From: JBLHKS01 sp047620505
GTDB lineage: Bacteria; Verrucomicrobiota; Verrucomicrobiia; Verrucomicrobiales; DEV007
DNA: 64,000 nt
Direction: 5' to 3'
NCBI GenBank assembly: GCA_047620505.1
Contig: JBLHKS010000009.1
Location: 14,652 to 78,651 of the forward strand
Numbering within the stretch: position 1 is the stretch's first letter; each line of letters opens with the position of its first letter. The notes beneath the pieces are model-generated. The model was not told the origin of the DNA. It was given only the letters and a program-made list of their open reading frames with translations, and searched no databases. Shown here in pieces: positions 34,914 to 43,773 of the stretch. The translations under genes and the position numbers were made by a program.

Positions 34914-35276
34914 GTGTCCCAAATCATCTTCAACAAGATCAGCGCCGCTGAGATTTCTGCCTTGCCCACAGCGGAGCAGCTGGAATTGCTCGCCGAATTC
35001 AAAGTCACGCCCGCTGACTTGAATGAGCCGGATGAAGAGCGCTTCGGCCACATTCAGCGTGAGGGGACGACGCTCTACCGGTTTCGCTGCAGGGATCTTC
35101 GGATTTATTTCGAGATGGAGGCCGACGGCGTTGTCGTTCATCGGGTGCTTCACAAAAACACGTTTCAGGACTTTCGTTACCGCAGCGGGATGAAGGTTTC
35201 GGAGGACGAAGCGTTGAGCGGAACGAAAGAGTTCTGGGAATTGATCGAAGAAGGCGAGCGGGCGGCCCGAGTTTGA
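34914..35276 (+). CDS. Small RelE-like protein
   Basis: A 120-residue protein from GTG 34914. The middle LYRFRCRDLRIYFEMEADGVVVHRVLHKNTFQDF has the strand pattern and Arg/Tyr/His content of RelE-like ribonuclease toxins. The N-terminal part (ISALPTAEQLELLAEF...PADL) is helical. No classic antitoxin partner is adjacent: the next ORF overlaps by a few bases but looks exported. It could be an orphan toxin homologue or a related RNA-binding protein. Confidence 0.6.
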   Translation: MSQIIFNKISAAEISALPTAEQLELLAEFKVTPADLNEPDEERFGHIQREGTTLYRFRCRDLRIYFEMEADGVVVHRVLHKNTFQDFRYRSGMKVSEDEALSGTKEFWELIEEGERAARV

Positions 35277-35284
35277 ATCAAGTC

Positions 35285-35833
35285 ATGAAGCAGCTCATTT
35301 TCTCCCTGATCATGGCGATGTTTTTGGCGCAGCCAACGCTCGCTAGCCCAAACTACGGCAACTCAGCCGATTTGACGGAAGCGGTCAGCGAGGGTTGGAC
35401 CGAGATCGAGCTTTCAGTCTGGGTTCGTTGTGAATGCACCGAAGGAACAGTCTTTGAACTCAAGCTTGTTCGGAAACCTGACGGCGAAGTCGAGCTGACG
35501 AGGCAACTCATTACTGGTTTCAGCAAGATCAATCACCAAAGTGGACCAGTGAAGTTGGCTCAGGACGAAGCGGCACAGCTGATTGCGAAATTTCTTAAAT
35601 TTTGCCAAGTCGCGGAGGCCGATGTCACGACTTTTGAGCATTTCGACGCGTTGCCGTTTGAGAAATGGGGAACCGATCCCCGGCGTCAGGAAGGGCTTTT
35701 CAATTCGCGCATTCGATTTGCGCGAGCCGTAGTCAATTCAAAAACCGGCGGTAGATACTTTTTCAATAATCGATTCGAGGCAACTGAGAGTCTGAAAGCA
35801 TTCCGCTGGTTTGGTGAAGAGGTTCAGAAGTGA
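35285..35833 (+). CDS. Hypothetical exported protein
   Basis: A 182-residue protein with a convincing signal peptide from ATG 35285 (MKQLIFSLIMAMFLAQPTLA). A TTG at 35273 is less likely. The mature part is beta-rich and contains two nearby cysteines (RCECTEG) and FLKFCQ. No family recognised. The codon choice (more A/T at third positions, AAA/AAT common) differs from the neighbouring genes and there are no palindrome copies between 34.0 and 35.8 kb. It overlaps the start of the aminotransferase by four bases. Confidence 0.55.
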   Translation: MKQLIFSLIMAMFLAQPTLASPNYGNSADLTEAVSEGWTEIELSVWVRCECTEGTVFELKLVRKPDGEVELTRQLITGFSKINHQSGPVKLAQDEAAQLIAKFLKFCQVAEADVTTFEHFDALPFEKWGTDPRRQEGLFNSRIRFARAVVNSKTGGRYFFNNRFEATESLKAFRWFGEEVQK

Positions 35834-37005
35834 AAATCACCTCCCTTCAGCAGCTGCTGGACGAATCCGTCCGGCTTGAGGCATTTCCCGTCGCGAAGAA
35901 GCGCGTTTTCTGGGGTCACGCGGGCGTCACGGTCACTCCTCAGTGCGTCGCGGATGCGATGAACGGCTACACGACGGCGACGACCGAAGATGAGGTTCCG
36001 TTCGGCGACACGATTCGGCGCGTGAACGGCACGAGGCGCGTTTGCGCGGATTTGATCGGAGCTAAGCCGCAGGAAATAGCTTTGTTAGGGCCGACTTCAC
36101 TCGGATTGAGCCTTGTCGCGAATGGCTTGCCGTGGCAGGCCGGTGACGAGGTGATTTGTTACCTCGACGACTACCCAGCTAACGTTTATCCGTGGAAGGA
36201 TCTGGAGCGGCACGGAGTCAAAGTCGTCTACCTGAAACCTGAGCTGCCAGGCCACATCACGCCGGAACTCGTCGCAAACGCGCTGACTCCCAAAACTAAG
36301 CTCGTCGCCCTGGCGAGCTGCCATTTTCTGACCGGCTTTCGAATCGATCACAACACGATTGGCAAGCTCGCTCACGATCACGGCGCGTTGTTCTGCCTCG
36401 ATGCCATTCAAACGATCGGCGCGTTCGAGACCCACGTCGATCACGTCGATTTTCTCAGCGCAGACTCCCACAAGTGGATGCTCGGCCCGCTAACCGCTGG
36501 AATTGTCTACGTGAAGGAAGACCATTTCGATCTGCTTCGGCCGACGCTGCTTGGAGCATGGAATGTGAAGTCGCCGAACTTCATCGCGCGGGACGAAGTC
36601 GAGTTCGAAGCGACAGCGCGGCGTTACGAGCCCGGCGTGCTGAATTGTCCGGGGATTTTCGGGATGGAGGCCGCTTTGGAGATGATGTTGGCGATCGGAA
36701 TCGACGAAATCAGCCAGCAGCTGCTACAACTCAAAACGCGGATCGTCAGCGAGCTCAAAGTCCGGGATTTCGCGCTCGACGGCGTCGAATCCGGCCCGAA
36801 CGCGTCTTCAATCACGGCCTTCACGAGCGATTCGATCGATCTGGAGGCGCTTCACAACCACCTCAGCGCCAACGCAGTGAGCGTCTCGCTCCGGCACGAC
36901 CGCGGCAACCGAGCTCACATGCGGTTCAGCCCTCACTTTTACAACACCGACGCTGAAATTGACCGGGTTTTCGAGACGATCGACTCATTCGCGGAGCGTG
37001 GTTGA
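35830..37005 (+). CDS. Class V aminotransferase / cysteine desulfurase-like enzyme
   Basis: A 391-residue PLP enzyme. The fold blocks are LLGPTSLGLSLVANGLPWQAGDEVIC, CLDAIQTIGA and the cofactor lysine in FLSADSHKWMLGP. The sequence is closer to the general isopenicillin-epimerase/SufS-like branch than to IscS, as no C-terminal persulfide-loop cysteine is evident. The substrate is therefore open (cysteine desulfuration or an aminotransferase/epimerase step). It has palindromes at 35848 (perfect, fifth codon after the start region) and 36715. Confidence 0.85.
   Translation: MKITSLQQLLDESVRLEAFPVAKKRVFWGHAGVTVTPQCVADAMNGYTTATTEDEVPFGDTIRRVNGTRRVCADLIGAKPQEIALLGPTSLGLSLVANGLPWQAGDEVICYLDDYPANVYPWKDLERHGVKVVYLKPELPGHITPELVANALTPKTKLVALASCHFLTGFRIDHNTIGKLAHDHGALFCLDAIQTIGAFETHVDHVDFLSADSHKWMLGPLTAGIVYVKEDHFDLLRPTLLGAWNVKSPNFIARDEVEFEATARRYEPGVLNCPGIFGMEAALEMMLAIGIDEISQQLLQLKTRIVSELKVRDFALDGVESGPNASSITAFTSDSIDLEALHNHLSANAVSVSLRHDRGNRAHMRFSPHFYNTDAEIDRVFETIDSFAERG
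35848..35859. repeat. Iterated palindrome, perfect
   Basis: Flanks T...G. QQLL at codons 7-10 of the class V aminotransferase. Confidence 0.85.
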
Positions 37006-37030
37006 CACAACCACTAAAATAATTAAGAAT
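37002..37030 (+). promoter_or_regulatory. Candidate sigma-70 promoter for accBC
   Basis: TTGACA at 37002-37007 and AAGAAT at 37025-37030, spaced 17 bases, opening the A+T-rich 185-base region before accB. This implies a 5' leader of about 155 bases. Assigned by eye. Confidence 0.4.
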
Positions 37031-37177
37031 TCTAAAATAATCCCGCATCCTTTCACTTGACGAAAGGCTCGTCCGAAAAAAGCTTCCCCGCCCGCTTTCG
37101 ATAGGTTAAAAGACTAAAAGACGGCCCAATAGGGAACACAAATTTCAAACAGCACGCGCCAAACGGAACCACAAACC

Positions 37178-37183
37178 GAAGGA
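37178..37183 (+). promoter_or_regulatory. Ribosome binding site supporting a TTG start of accB
   Basis: GAAGGA ends seven bases before the TTG at 37191, where the protein begins exactly like AccB (MDIKEIKQIVELM). No ATG or GTG is available nearby. Confidence 0.65.
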
Positions 37184-37190
37184 ACATATT

Positions 37191-37679
37191 TTGGACATCA
37201 AAGAGATTAAACAAATTGTCGAGCTCATGAACAAGAATGAGCTTTCTTACTTCCATCTTGAGAGGGATGATTTTCGACTCAAGCTCAAAAAGGGAGCCGA
37301 TTTTGATGCGTTGCAGACAGCGCTGGCGAGCATGCCTTCCGCCTCTGCAGCGCCCGCAGCCGCTCCGGCCGCCGCCCCAGTTGCAGCCTCGGCATCAGCA
37401 GCCGGCGCACCAGCCGCAGAAGCCGCTCCGGAATTTGACGGTGATCCGTTCGAATCTCCGATGGTCGGCACTTTCTATCGTTCGGCCTCGCCGGACTCGG
37501 ATGCATTCGTCAAAGTTGGTCAGGAAGTCGACGCCGACACCACGCTCTGCGTGATCGAAGCGATGAAAGTCTTCAACGAAATCAAGGCGGAGCGGAGTGG
37601 CGTGATCACGAAGATTCTCCTCGAAAACGCCCAGCCGGTTCAGTACGGCGAGCCGCTTTTTATCATCAAATCCGCCTGA
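37191..37679 (+). CDS. accB: Biotin carboxyl carrier protein of acetyl-CoA carboxylase
   Basis: A 162-residue cytoplasmic protein that carries CO2 on biotin for fatty acid synthesis. TTG start. N-terminal helix MDIKEIKQIVELMNKNELSY, an Ala/Pro-rich flexible linker (about residues 45-80), then the biotinyl domain with SPMVGTFYRSASPDS and the biotinylated lysine 126 in EAMKV. Length is normal. Upstream of accC by 69 bases, the usual bacterial accBC order. Confidence 0.97.
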   Translation: MDIKEIKQIVELMNKNELSYFHLERDDFRLKLKKGADFDALQTALASMPSASAAPAAAPAAAPVAASASAAGAPAAEAAPEFDGDPFESPMVGTFYRSASPDSDAFVKVGQEVDADTTLCVIEAMKVFNEIKAERSGVITKILLENAQPVQYGEPLFIIKSA

Positions 37680-37748
37680 GCAACTGCTCACCTGACTGGC
37701 TTTTCGCCAGTTGCAATTCCCGAAAGCCGCCCTTTCGTCCGAGCCGCT

Positions 37749-39104
37749 ATGTTCAAGAAAGTTCTCGTCGCCAACCGAGGCGAAATCGCGCTCCGCGTCA
37801 TCCGTGCCTGCAAGGAGCTCGGCGTCAAAGCCATCGCCGTTTACTCGGAGGCTGACGTCGACTCGATGCACGTCCAGCTCGCCGACGAAGCGATCTGCAT
37901 CGGCCCTGCGGCGAGCGCTCAGAGCTACCTGAAAGCAGACGCGATCATCAGCGCTGCGGAAATCGCTAACGTCGATGCGATCCATCCGGGTTACGGTTTT
38001 CTTTCCGAGAATGCGAAATTCGCCGACATCTGCGAGGCTTGCAAAATCAAGTTCATCGGCCCCTCGTCCAAAATCATCTCGACGATGGGCGACAAAAACC
38101 AGGCTCGAGCGACGGCGACCGCCGCTGGGGTACCGGTAACGCCCGGGAGCGATGGAATCATCCACACCGAGGAAGAGGCGCTCGAGATGGCCGAGCAAAT
38201 GGGCTACCCGGTCATGATCAAGGCGACTGCCGGCGGTGGCGGTCGCGGGATGCGTCCGGCGAACAACGAAGCCAGCCTGCGAACCGGTTTCAACGCCGCT
38301 CGCGCCGAAGCCGAGGCCTGTTTCGGAAATCCGGACGTTTATATCGAGAAATTCATCGTCGACCCGCATCACATCGAGTTTCAGATCGTCGCCGACAGCC
38401 ACGGCAACGTCGTGCATCTCGGCGAACGCGATTGCTCGCTTCAGCGCCGTAATCAGAAGATTATCGAAGAGTGTCCGTCACCGCTGATGACGCCGGAATT
38501 GCGGGAACGGATGGGCAAAGCCTCGGTCGATCTTTGCAAAAAAATCGGCTATGAAAACTGCGGCACGATCGAGTATCTCGTCGACGACGACCACAATTTC
38601 TACTTCATGGAAATGAACACGCGGATTCAGGTTGAGCACCCGATCACCGAAGAGGTGCACGGCTGCGACCTGATCAAGGAGCAGATCCGCATCGCCGCTG
38701 GCGAGCCGCTCAGCGAGCACGTTCTCAACAGCAGCCCTCGCCATCACGCGATCGAATGCCGGATCAACGCTGAAGATCCATACAAGAACTTCACGCCCAG
38801 CCCGGGAATGATTAAATTCTTCTACCTTCCTGGCGGGCGCGGCGTGCGTGTCGATACCCACGTTTATTCCGGCTACGAAGTCCCTCCGCACTACGACTCG
38901 ATGATCGCCAAGCTGATCGTCACCGGCGCGACGCGTGAGATCGCGATCGCGCGGATGACCCGGGCGCTGAGCGAATTTCGGATCGATGGAATCAAGACGA
39001 CGATCCCCTTTCAGGACTCGATTCTGAAGAATTCCGACTTCAAGAGCGGCAACTACAACATCGGTTGGGTCGAGCAGTTTCTCTCGCAGCAGCTCCAAGC
39101 CTAG
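37749..39104 (+). CDS. accC: Biotin carboxylase of acetyl-CoA carboxylase
   Basis: A 451-residue ATP-grasp enzyme that carboxylates the biotin on AccB. N-terminal KKVLVANRGEIALRVIRAC, ATP-binding glycine loop GGGGRGM, HIEFQIVAD, GERDCSLQRRNQKIIEE and EMNTRIQVEHPITE all match. Between accB and accC a small hairpin (37695-37711) with no T tract lies in the spacer. accA and accD are not in the window. Confidence 0.98.
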   Translation: MFKKVLVANRGEIALRVIRACKELGVKAIAVYSEADVDSMHVQLADEAICIGPAASAQSYLKADAIISAAEIANVDAIHPGYGFLSENAKFADICEACKIKFIGPSSKIISTMGDKNQARATATAAGVPVTPGSDGIIHTEEEALEMAEQMGYPVMIKATAGGGGRGMRPANNEASLRTGFNAARAEAEACFGNPDVYIEKFIVDPHHIEFQIVADSHGNVVHLGERDCSLQRRNQKIIEECPSPLMTPELRERMGKASVDLCKKIGYENCGTIEYLVDDDHNFYFMEMNTRIQVEHPITEEVHGCDLIKEQIRIAAGEPLSEHVLNSSPRHHAIECRINAEDPYKNFTPSPGMIKFFYLPGGRGVRVDTHVYSGYEVPPHYDSMIAKLIVTGATREIAIARMTRALSEFRIDGIKTTIPFQDSILKNSDFKSGNYNIGWVEQFLSQQLQA

Positions 39105-39106
39105 CC

Positions 39107-39118
39107 CAGCAGATGCTG
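39107..39118. repeat. Iterated palindrome, one mismatch, intergenic
   Basis: CAGCAGATGCTG, three bases past the accC stop and 61 bases before proS. Confidence 0.55.
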
Positions 39119-39179
39119 GAGCGGGCAAGCGGTTGAACGGCGTTGACTCCGTCGATTTTCCCCGGAAGATACGCCGCTC

Positions 39180-40718
39180 ATGGCCAAGCAGCAGAAAAAC
39201 GCAATTTCGCCCACCCGCGGCGAGAATTTTCCCGAGTGGTATCAGCAAGTGATCCGCGCCGCCGATCTGGCGGAGAACGCCGAAGACGTGCGCGGATGCA
39301 TGGTGATCAAGCCGTGGGGCTACGGTCTCTGGGAAAAAATTCAGCAGCAACTGGACAAGATGTTCAAGGACACGGGGCACAAAAACGCGTATTTCCCGCT
39401 GCTGATTCCGCTGAGCTACCTCGAAAAGGAAGCCGAGCACGCCGAAGGTTTCGCGACCGAGTGCGCGGTGGTCACGCATCACCGCTTGGAGAGCGAAAAG
39501 CAGGCGGACGGGTCGGTCAAACTGATCCCAACCGGCAAGCTGACTGAGCCATACGTCATTCGGCCGACTTCGGAAACGATCATCGGAGCGGCTTACGCGC
39601 GTTGGGTTCAGAGTTATCGCGATTTGCCGATTTTGATCAATCAGTGGGCGAATGTGATGCGCTGGGAAATGCGGCCGAGGATGTTTTTGCGGACGACGGA
39701 GTTTCTCTGGCAGGAGGGCCACACAGCGCATGAAACGAAGGAAGAAGCGATCACGGAAACCCGGCTGATGCACGACGTTTACGAGGAATTTCTGCGCGAT
39801 CACCTCGCAATCCCCGTGATTCCGGGCGAAAAATCTGAGGCCGAACGGTTTCCCGGTGCCGACATGACGCTGACGGTCGAGGCGATGGTCCAGGACCGGA
39901 AAGCGATCCAGGCGGGGACGTCTCACTTTCTCGGCCAGAATTTCTCGAAGGCCGCAGGCATTAAATTCGCAGGCCGCGAGGGCGGTGAGGAGCACGCGTG
40001 GACGACGAGCTGGGGCGTTAGCACGCGGATGATCGGCACGATTATCATGGCTCACGGCGATGATGATGGGGTGATCATTCCTCCGCGAGTCGCGCCGACG
40101 CAGATCGTGATTCTGCCGATTACACCGAAGCCGGAAACCCGCGATCAGGTGCTCGAAGCGGCTGAAAGTTTGGCGAAGCAGCTACGCGAGAAAAAGGCGT
40201 GGGGCTTTGAGCTCGAGGTCGAGGTCGACAAGCGCGACATCGGCGGTGGCGTGAAAACCTGGGAGTGGATCAAAAAAGGTGTGCCTGTCCGGATCGAAAT
40301 CGGGCCGCGCGATCTGGAAAAGGGGTCTGTCGCGCTGTGCCGTCGTGATCGTGGGCCGAAGGAAAAAGACTTCATTCCGATGACCGATGCGGTCGATCAG
40401 CTGCCAGGAATTCTCGAAGACATCCAGCAGCAGCTGCTGGCGCGAGCGATTGCGTATCGCGACGAGCATACGAAGAAAATTGACTCACTCGAGGACTTCA
40501 AAGCTTTCTTCACTCCGGAAAACGCGAACAAACCCGAGATCCACGGCGGCTTTGCTCAAGCGCATTGGGCCGGAACTGCCGAGGACGAAGAACGGCTCCA
40601 GAAAGAGTTCAAAGTGACGATCCGCTGCATCCCGAATGAAGCGATCGAAGAAGAGGGAACGTGTTTTTACACGGGCAAACCAAGCACAAAGCGGCTTGTG
40701 TTCGCGAAATCCTACTGA
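39180..40718 (+). CDS. proS: Prolyl-tRNA synthetase, short (type 3) form
   Basis: A 512-residue class II synthetase that charges tRNA-Pro. This is the archaeal/eukaryote-like short form, without the editing domain inserted in the common bacterial enzyme. Seen: FPEWYQQVIRAADLAE at the N terminus, YVIRPTSETIIGAAYARW (motif 2 region), FLWQEGHTAH, GTSHFLGQNFSKA, TTSWGVSTRMIG and the C-terminal zinc-binding-like tail ending TKRLVFAKSY. A perfect palindrome at 40428 encodes Gln-Gln-Leu-Leu. Confidence 0.97.
   Translation: MAKQQKNAISPTRGENFPEWYQQVIRAADLAENAEDVRGCMVIKPWGYGLWEKIQQQLDKMFKDTGHKNAYFPLLIPLSYLEKEAEHAEGFATECAVVTHHRLESEKQADGSVKLIPTGKLTEPYVIRPTSETIIGAAYARWVQSYRDLPILINQWANVMRWEMRPRMFLRTTEFLWQEGHTAHETKEEAITETRLMHDVYEEFLRDHLAIPVIPGEKSEAERFPGADMTLTVEAMVQDRKAIQAGTSHFLGQNFSKAAGIKFAGREGGEEHAWTTSWGVSTRMIGTIIMAHGDDDGVIIPPRVAPTQIVILPITPKPETRDQVLEAAESLAKQLREKKAWGFELEVEVDKRDIGGGVKTWEWIKKGVPVRIEIGPRDLEKGSVALCRRDRGPKEKDFIPMTDAVDQLPGILEDIQQQLLARAIAYRDEHTKKIDSLEDFKAFFTPENANKPEIHGGFAQAHWAGTAEDEERLQKEFKVTIRCIPNEAIEEEGTCFYTGKPSTKRLVFAKSY
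40428..40439. repeat. Iterated palindrome, perfect
   Basis: Flanks G...G. QQLL in ProS. Confidence 0.85.
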
Positions 40719-40748
40719 TTATTCTCAGCTAAGCATCTGCACAAAAAA

Positions 40749-41018
40749 ATGACCGAGCCGAACGAGTTAATGGTTTACTTCAAACCGGGTTGCCCCTGGT
40801 GCATCGGGGTTATCAGTCACCTCAAAAATGAGGGCTTCGAATTTTCGGAGATCGACGTTCTCGCGAGTGAAAAGGCGATGGAGGAAATGACATCGTTGTC
40901 CGGCCAGACCCTGACACCGACCCTGAAACTCGGTGAGCTGGTTCTTGCCGACGCTGGCGTTCCTGAGCTGAAAAAGTGGCTCAAGAAGAATTCGATTACG
41001 GCTGAGATGACTCAGTAG
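40749..41018 (+). CDS. Glutaredoxin-family protein
   Basis: An 89-residue cytoplasmic thiol redox protein with the active-site CPWC in MVYFKPGCPWCIGV and the cis-proline in QTLTPTLKLG. Length fits a minimal glutaredoxin. Its partner and reductant (glutathione or another thiol) cannot be told. It converges on the dehydroquinate-synthase-like gene with six bases between them. Confidence 0.9.
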   Translation: MTEPNELMVYFKPGCPWCIGVISHLKNEGFEFSEIDVLASEKAMEEMTSLSGQTLTPTLKLGELVLADAGVPELKKWLKKNSITAEMTQ

Positions 41019-41024
41019 GCCGGC

Positions 41025-42236
41025 CTAAGCGGGTTGCCCGGCCGGGATCGGCTTAGCATCCGTTACCGGCTGTTTTTCGGTGCGCCTTGCCCGCGCTTCG
41101 AGGTCATCGAACACCGGCAAAATCTCCGCGACGTCCATTTCGTGGACCTCGACCGCGTGACCGATGCCGGTAACGAGCGTGACCGTCAGCTCGCCGCCGA
41201 GGTGTTCGCGAAATTCCTCGAGCCCGCGCAAAACCAGCAACTGCTCGCCATCCGACTTGCGCAAATCCGGGTCCCAGAGCTTGAAACCGATGCGTTCGAT
41301 CAGGTTCAAAATCCGCTGCGCGTCTTCTGGATCGAGCTGTCTCGTCCGAGCCGCGTAGAGCAGGTCAATGCCCATTCCGATCGCGACCGCTTCGCCGTGA
41401 CCGACGCGAAATTCGGAAATTTGCTCCAGCTTGTGGGCTGCCCAGTGCCCGAAATCCAACGGTCGCGATGAGCCGAGTTCAAACGGGTCGCCACCCAGTG
41501 CGATGTGGTTCATGTGAAGCTCGGCGCTTCGGCGAATCACAAATTCCAACGCGTCGTCTTCCAAATTCGCCAGCTGGTCGGCCTTCGCTTCGATCGCTTC
41601 GAAAAACTCGCCGTCCCGAATCAACGCGACTTTGATCGCTTCGATAATCCCGGCCCGCCGTCCGCGTTCCGGCAGCGTTTTCAGAAAATCGAGGTCGTTG
41701 ATGATCGCGAACGGCACGGAAAACGAGCCGACCCAATTCTTCTTCCCGAAAAAATTCACCCCGTTCTTCACGCCAACTCCGCCGTCACCCTGGCTCAAAG
41801 TCGTCGTCGGCATCCGCACGTGACGAACGCCGCGATGCGCCGTCGAAGCCGCAAATCCAACCAGATCCAGAACCGCGCCGCCGCCGATCCCAATCACGTA
41901 AGAATGCCGGCAGATCCCGGTGTCGCTGATCGCCTCCCAGAGTTTTTTAACGAGATCCCACTGATTTTTGGACGCCTCGCCGCCGGGAACCGAGATCGGC
42001 GCGGCCACGAGTTGGAGGACGTCTGCGTTCGCCTCAAAGTAAGCCGAAATCTGTTCGAGCAACTTCCCAGCTCCCTGAAGCACGCCGTCGTCGACGAAAA
42101 TCAGCACCTTCGATCGTTCTCGTTCGTCGAGAGCGTCTTCGATCAGCTTCCGCAACGTCGAGTTGGCGGGATCGAAAACGTCACGAGTGAAGAGCGCTCG
42201 ATGCTCGTAGTTCAGCGTGATATTTCGGGAAATCAT
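41025..42236 (-). CDS. 3-dehydroquinate synthase-like sugar-phosphate cyclase
   Basis: A 403-residue enzyme from ATG 42236. The frame is open further upstream without homology. NAD-binding GGGAVLDLVGFAASTAHRG and HVRMPTTTLSQGDGGVGVKNG, and the metal-site His residues in SRPLDFGHWAAHKLE and RVGHGEAVAIGMG, mark the sugar-phosphate cyclase superfamily. Expect ring closure of DAHP or a related heptulose phosphate. It is longer than AroB and is not next to aro genes. The QGDGGVGVKNGVNFFGKKNW block resembles the EboD-like branch more than classic AroB, so the product may not be dehydroquinate. Confidence 0.85.
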   Translation of the reverse strand: MISRNITLNYEHRALFTRDVFDPANSTLRKLIEDALDERERSKVLIFVDDGVLQGAGKLLEQISAYFEANADVLQLVAAPISVPGGEASKNQWDLVKKLWEAISDTGICRHSYVIGIGGGAVLDLVGFAASTAHRGVRHVRMPTTTLSQGDGGVGVKNGVNFFGKKNWVGSFSVPFAIINDLDFLKTLPERGRRAGIIEAIKVALIRDGEFFEAIEAKADQLANLEDDALEFVIRRSAELHMNHIALGGDPFELGSSRPLDFGHWAAHKLEQISEFRVGHGEAVAIGMGIDLLYAARTRQLDPEDAQRILNLIERIGFKLWDPDLRKSDGEQLLVLRGLEEFREHLGGELTVTLVTGIGHAVEVHEMDVAEILPVFDDLEARARRTEKQPVTDAKPIPAGQPA

Positions 42237-42378
42237 TCGGGAGGGGGAGAAAATCTCCGGGTGAGGGCGGCAAAGATCAAGCGTTGGGCCGAAATGGCCA
42301 GGAGAAATCCCGGTCAGGTGGTCTACTTTTTCTTTGGACGTTGCGCGGCTTCGGTTGCGGCGCGATTGCCGGGCTGCG

Positions 42379-43773
42379 ATGGTTCGGGCCGTCAAAAGAA
42401 TCGTGATCACGCCTTCCCCACATCTTGGCCGTCGAGGTTTCCTCGGCTTGAGCGGTCTCACGCTGGCCGAAATGCTCGCCAACGATCAGCAGCTGCTGGT
42501 TCCGCATTTTCCAGCACGAGCGAAACGGATGATTTTCATTTTGCTCGACGGCGGGCTTTCGCAGGTCGATTCCTACGATTATAAGCCGAGGCTCCAGACC
42601 GATCACGGCAAGACGCTCCCGCAGTCGATTCGACCGCCCGAATTTACTTTCGCCGAACGCGGCAGAATCATAGGCTCGCCTTTCGATTGGAAGCAGTGGG
42701 GCGCGAACGGAACCTGGGCGAGCGACCTGTTTCCGGAAATTAATTCGAAATGGATCGACCGGCTTAGCTTCATCCACTCGCTGCATCACGAAAGCGAGGA
42801 TCACACGACGGCGATGTCGATGCTCAACACCGGTGTGCCGCGTGAAGTTCGGCCGGCAATCGGAAACTGGCTGATCTACGGCTTAGGATCGGACAACGGG
42901 AATCTTCCGGGCTACATCGACCTGACGCCGAAGAATTCAAAGACGCCCGCGACTGGTTTTTTGCCTTCGGTTTATCGCGGAGCGCCGATCGTCAAGCCGA
43001 GCAAAAAAGGGGAGGGTCTGAAATGGTATAACCTCGAATCTGGATTCGAACGCGGGCAGCGCGAGCATCTGGATTTCATCCGCGCGCTGAACGGCGATGA
43101 TCCGCTTAAAACGGAGCTGCGGAATCGTGAATTGGCATTCCGGATGCAGACCGAGGCACCGGAGATTATGGACCTGAGCCGCGAGTCCGAAGCGACGCGA
43201 GCGAGCTATGGAATCGGCGACGACCATACCGATGAATTCGGCCAGACTCTGTTGTTGGCGCGGCGGTTTGCGGAGGCAGGCGTCCGCTTCGTGACGGCGA
43301 CGCACTCGTCTACTCGCTACGGAAATCTCTGGGATCAGCACGCCGATCTGGAGGCCGGTCACCGCGGAAATGCGAGCGCAGTTGATAAGCCGATCGCTGG
43401 TTTGCTCGCGGATCTCGACGGTCGCGGGTTGCTCGACGATACCCTCGTTCTTTGCGGCAGCGAGTTTGGTCGGACGCCGAGCCGTGAGCTTTTTGACGGC
43501 GTGATGGGACGGAAAGACAACGGCCGCGATCACAATCCGCACGGCTTCACGATGTGGTTAGCTGGAGGAGCCGTGAAGGGCGGTTTTCATCACGGAGCGA
43601 CCGATGAATTCGGTTACTACGCAAAGCAGGACCCAGTTTCGATCCACGATCTGCACGCAACGATTCTTCACATCCTCGGTATCGATCACGAGCGCCTGAC
43701 GTATCGACATGCCGGCCGCGATTTCCGCCTGACCGATGTCTACGGCGATGTCGTGACGCCAATTCTAAGCTGA
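42379..43773 (+). CDS. DUF1501 exported protein (solitary)
   Basis: A 464-residue member of the sulfatase-like DUF1501 family common in PVC bacteria. I chose ATG 42379. It has a Tat-like motif LGRRGFLGLSGLTLAEML and family blocks RMIFILLDGGLSQVDSYDYK, HHESEDHTTAMSML, GFLPSVYRGAP and CGSEFGRTPS...NGRDHNPHGFT. These proteins usually sit beside a DUF1553/PSCyt cytochrome, but here none is adjacent. The 3' end overlaps the convergent carbonic anhydrase by nine bases. A perfect palindrome at 42487. Confidence 0.92.
   Translation: MVRAVKRIVITPSPHLGRRGFLGLSGLTLAEMLANDQQLLVPHFPARAKRMIFILLDGGLSQVDSYDYKPRLQTDHGKTLPQSIRPPEFTFAERGRIIGSPFDWKQWGANGTWASDLFPEINSKWIDRLSFIHSLHHESEDHTTAMSMLNTGVPREVRPAIGNWLIYGLGSDNGNLPGYIDLTPKNSKTPATGFLPSVYRGAPIVKPSKKGEGLKWYNLESGFERGQREHLDFIRALNGDDPLKTELRNRELAFRMQTEAPEIMDLSRESEATRASYGIGDDHTDEFGQTLLLARRFAEAGVRFVTATHSSTRYGNLWDQHADLEAGHRGNASAVDKPIAGLLADLDGRGLLDDTLVLCGSEFGRTPSRELFDGVMGRKDNGRDHNPHGFTMWLAGGAVKGGFHHGATDEFGYYAKQDPVSIHDLHATILHILGIDHERLTYRHAGRDFRLTDVYGDVVTPILS
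42487..42498. repeat. Iterated palindrome, perfect
   Basis: Flanks T...G. QQLL in the DUF1501 protein. Confidence 0.85.

Noticed and set aside
37695..37711. Hairpin ACTGGC/GCCAGT between accB and accC
   Set aside because: Short stem with no T tract, and a stop between accB and accC is unlikely biologically.
38478..40055. 525-codon open frame on the minus strand across accC and proS
   Set aside because: Antisense shadow of two certain housekeeping genes. Composition rich in Arg/His/Asp from reversed GC-rich codons.
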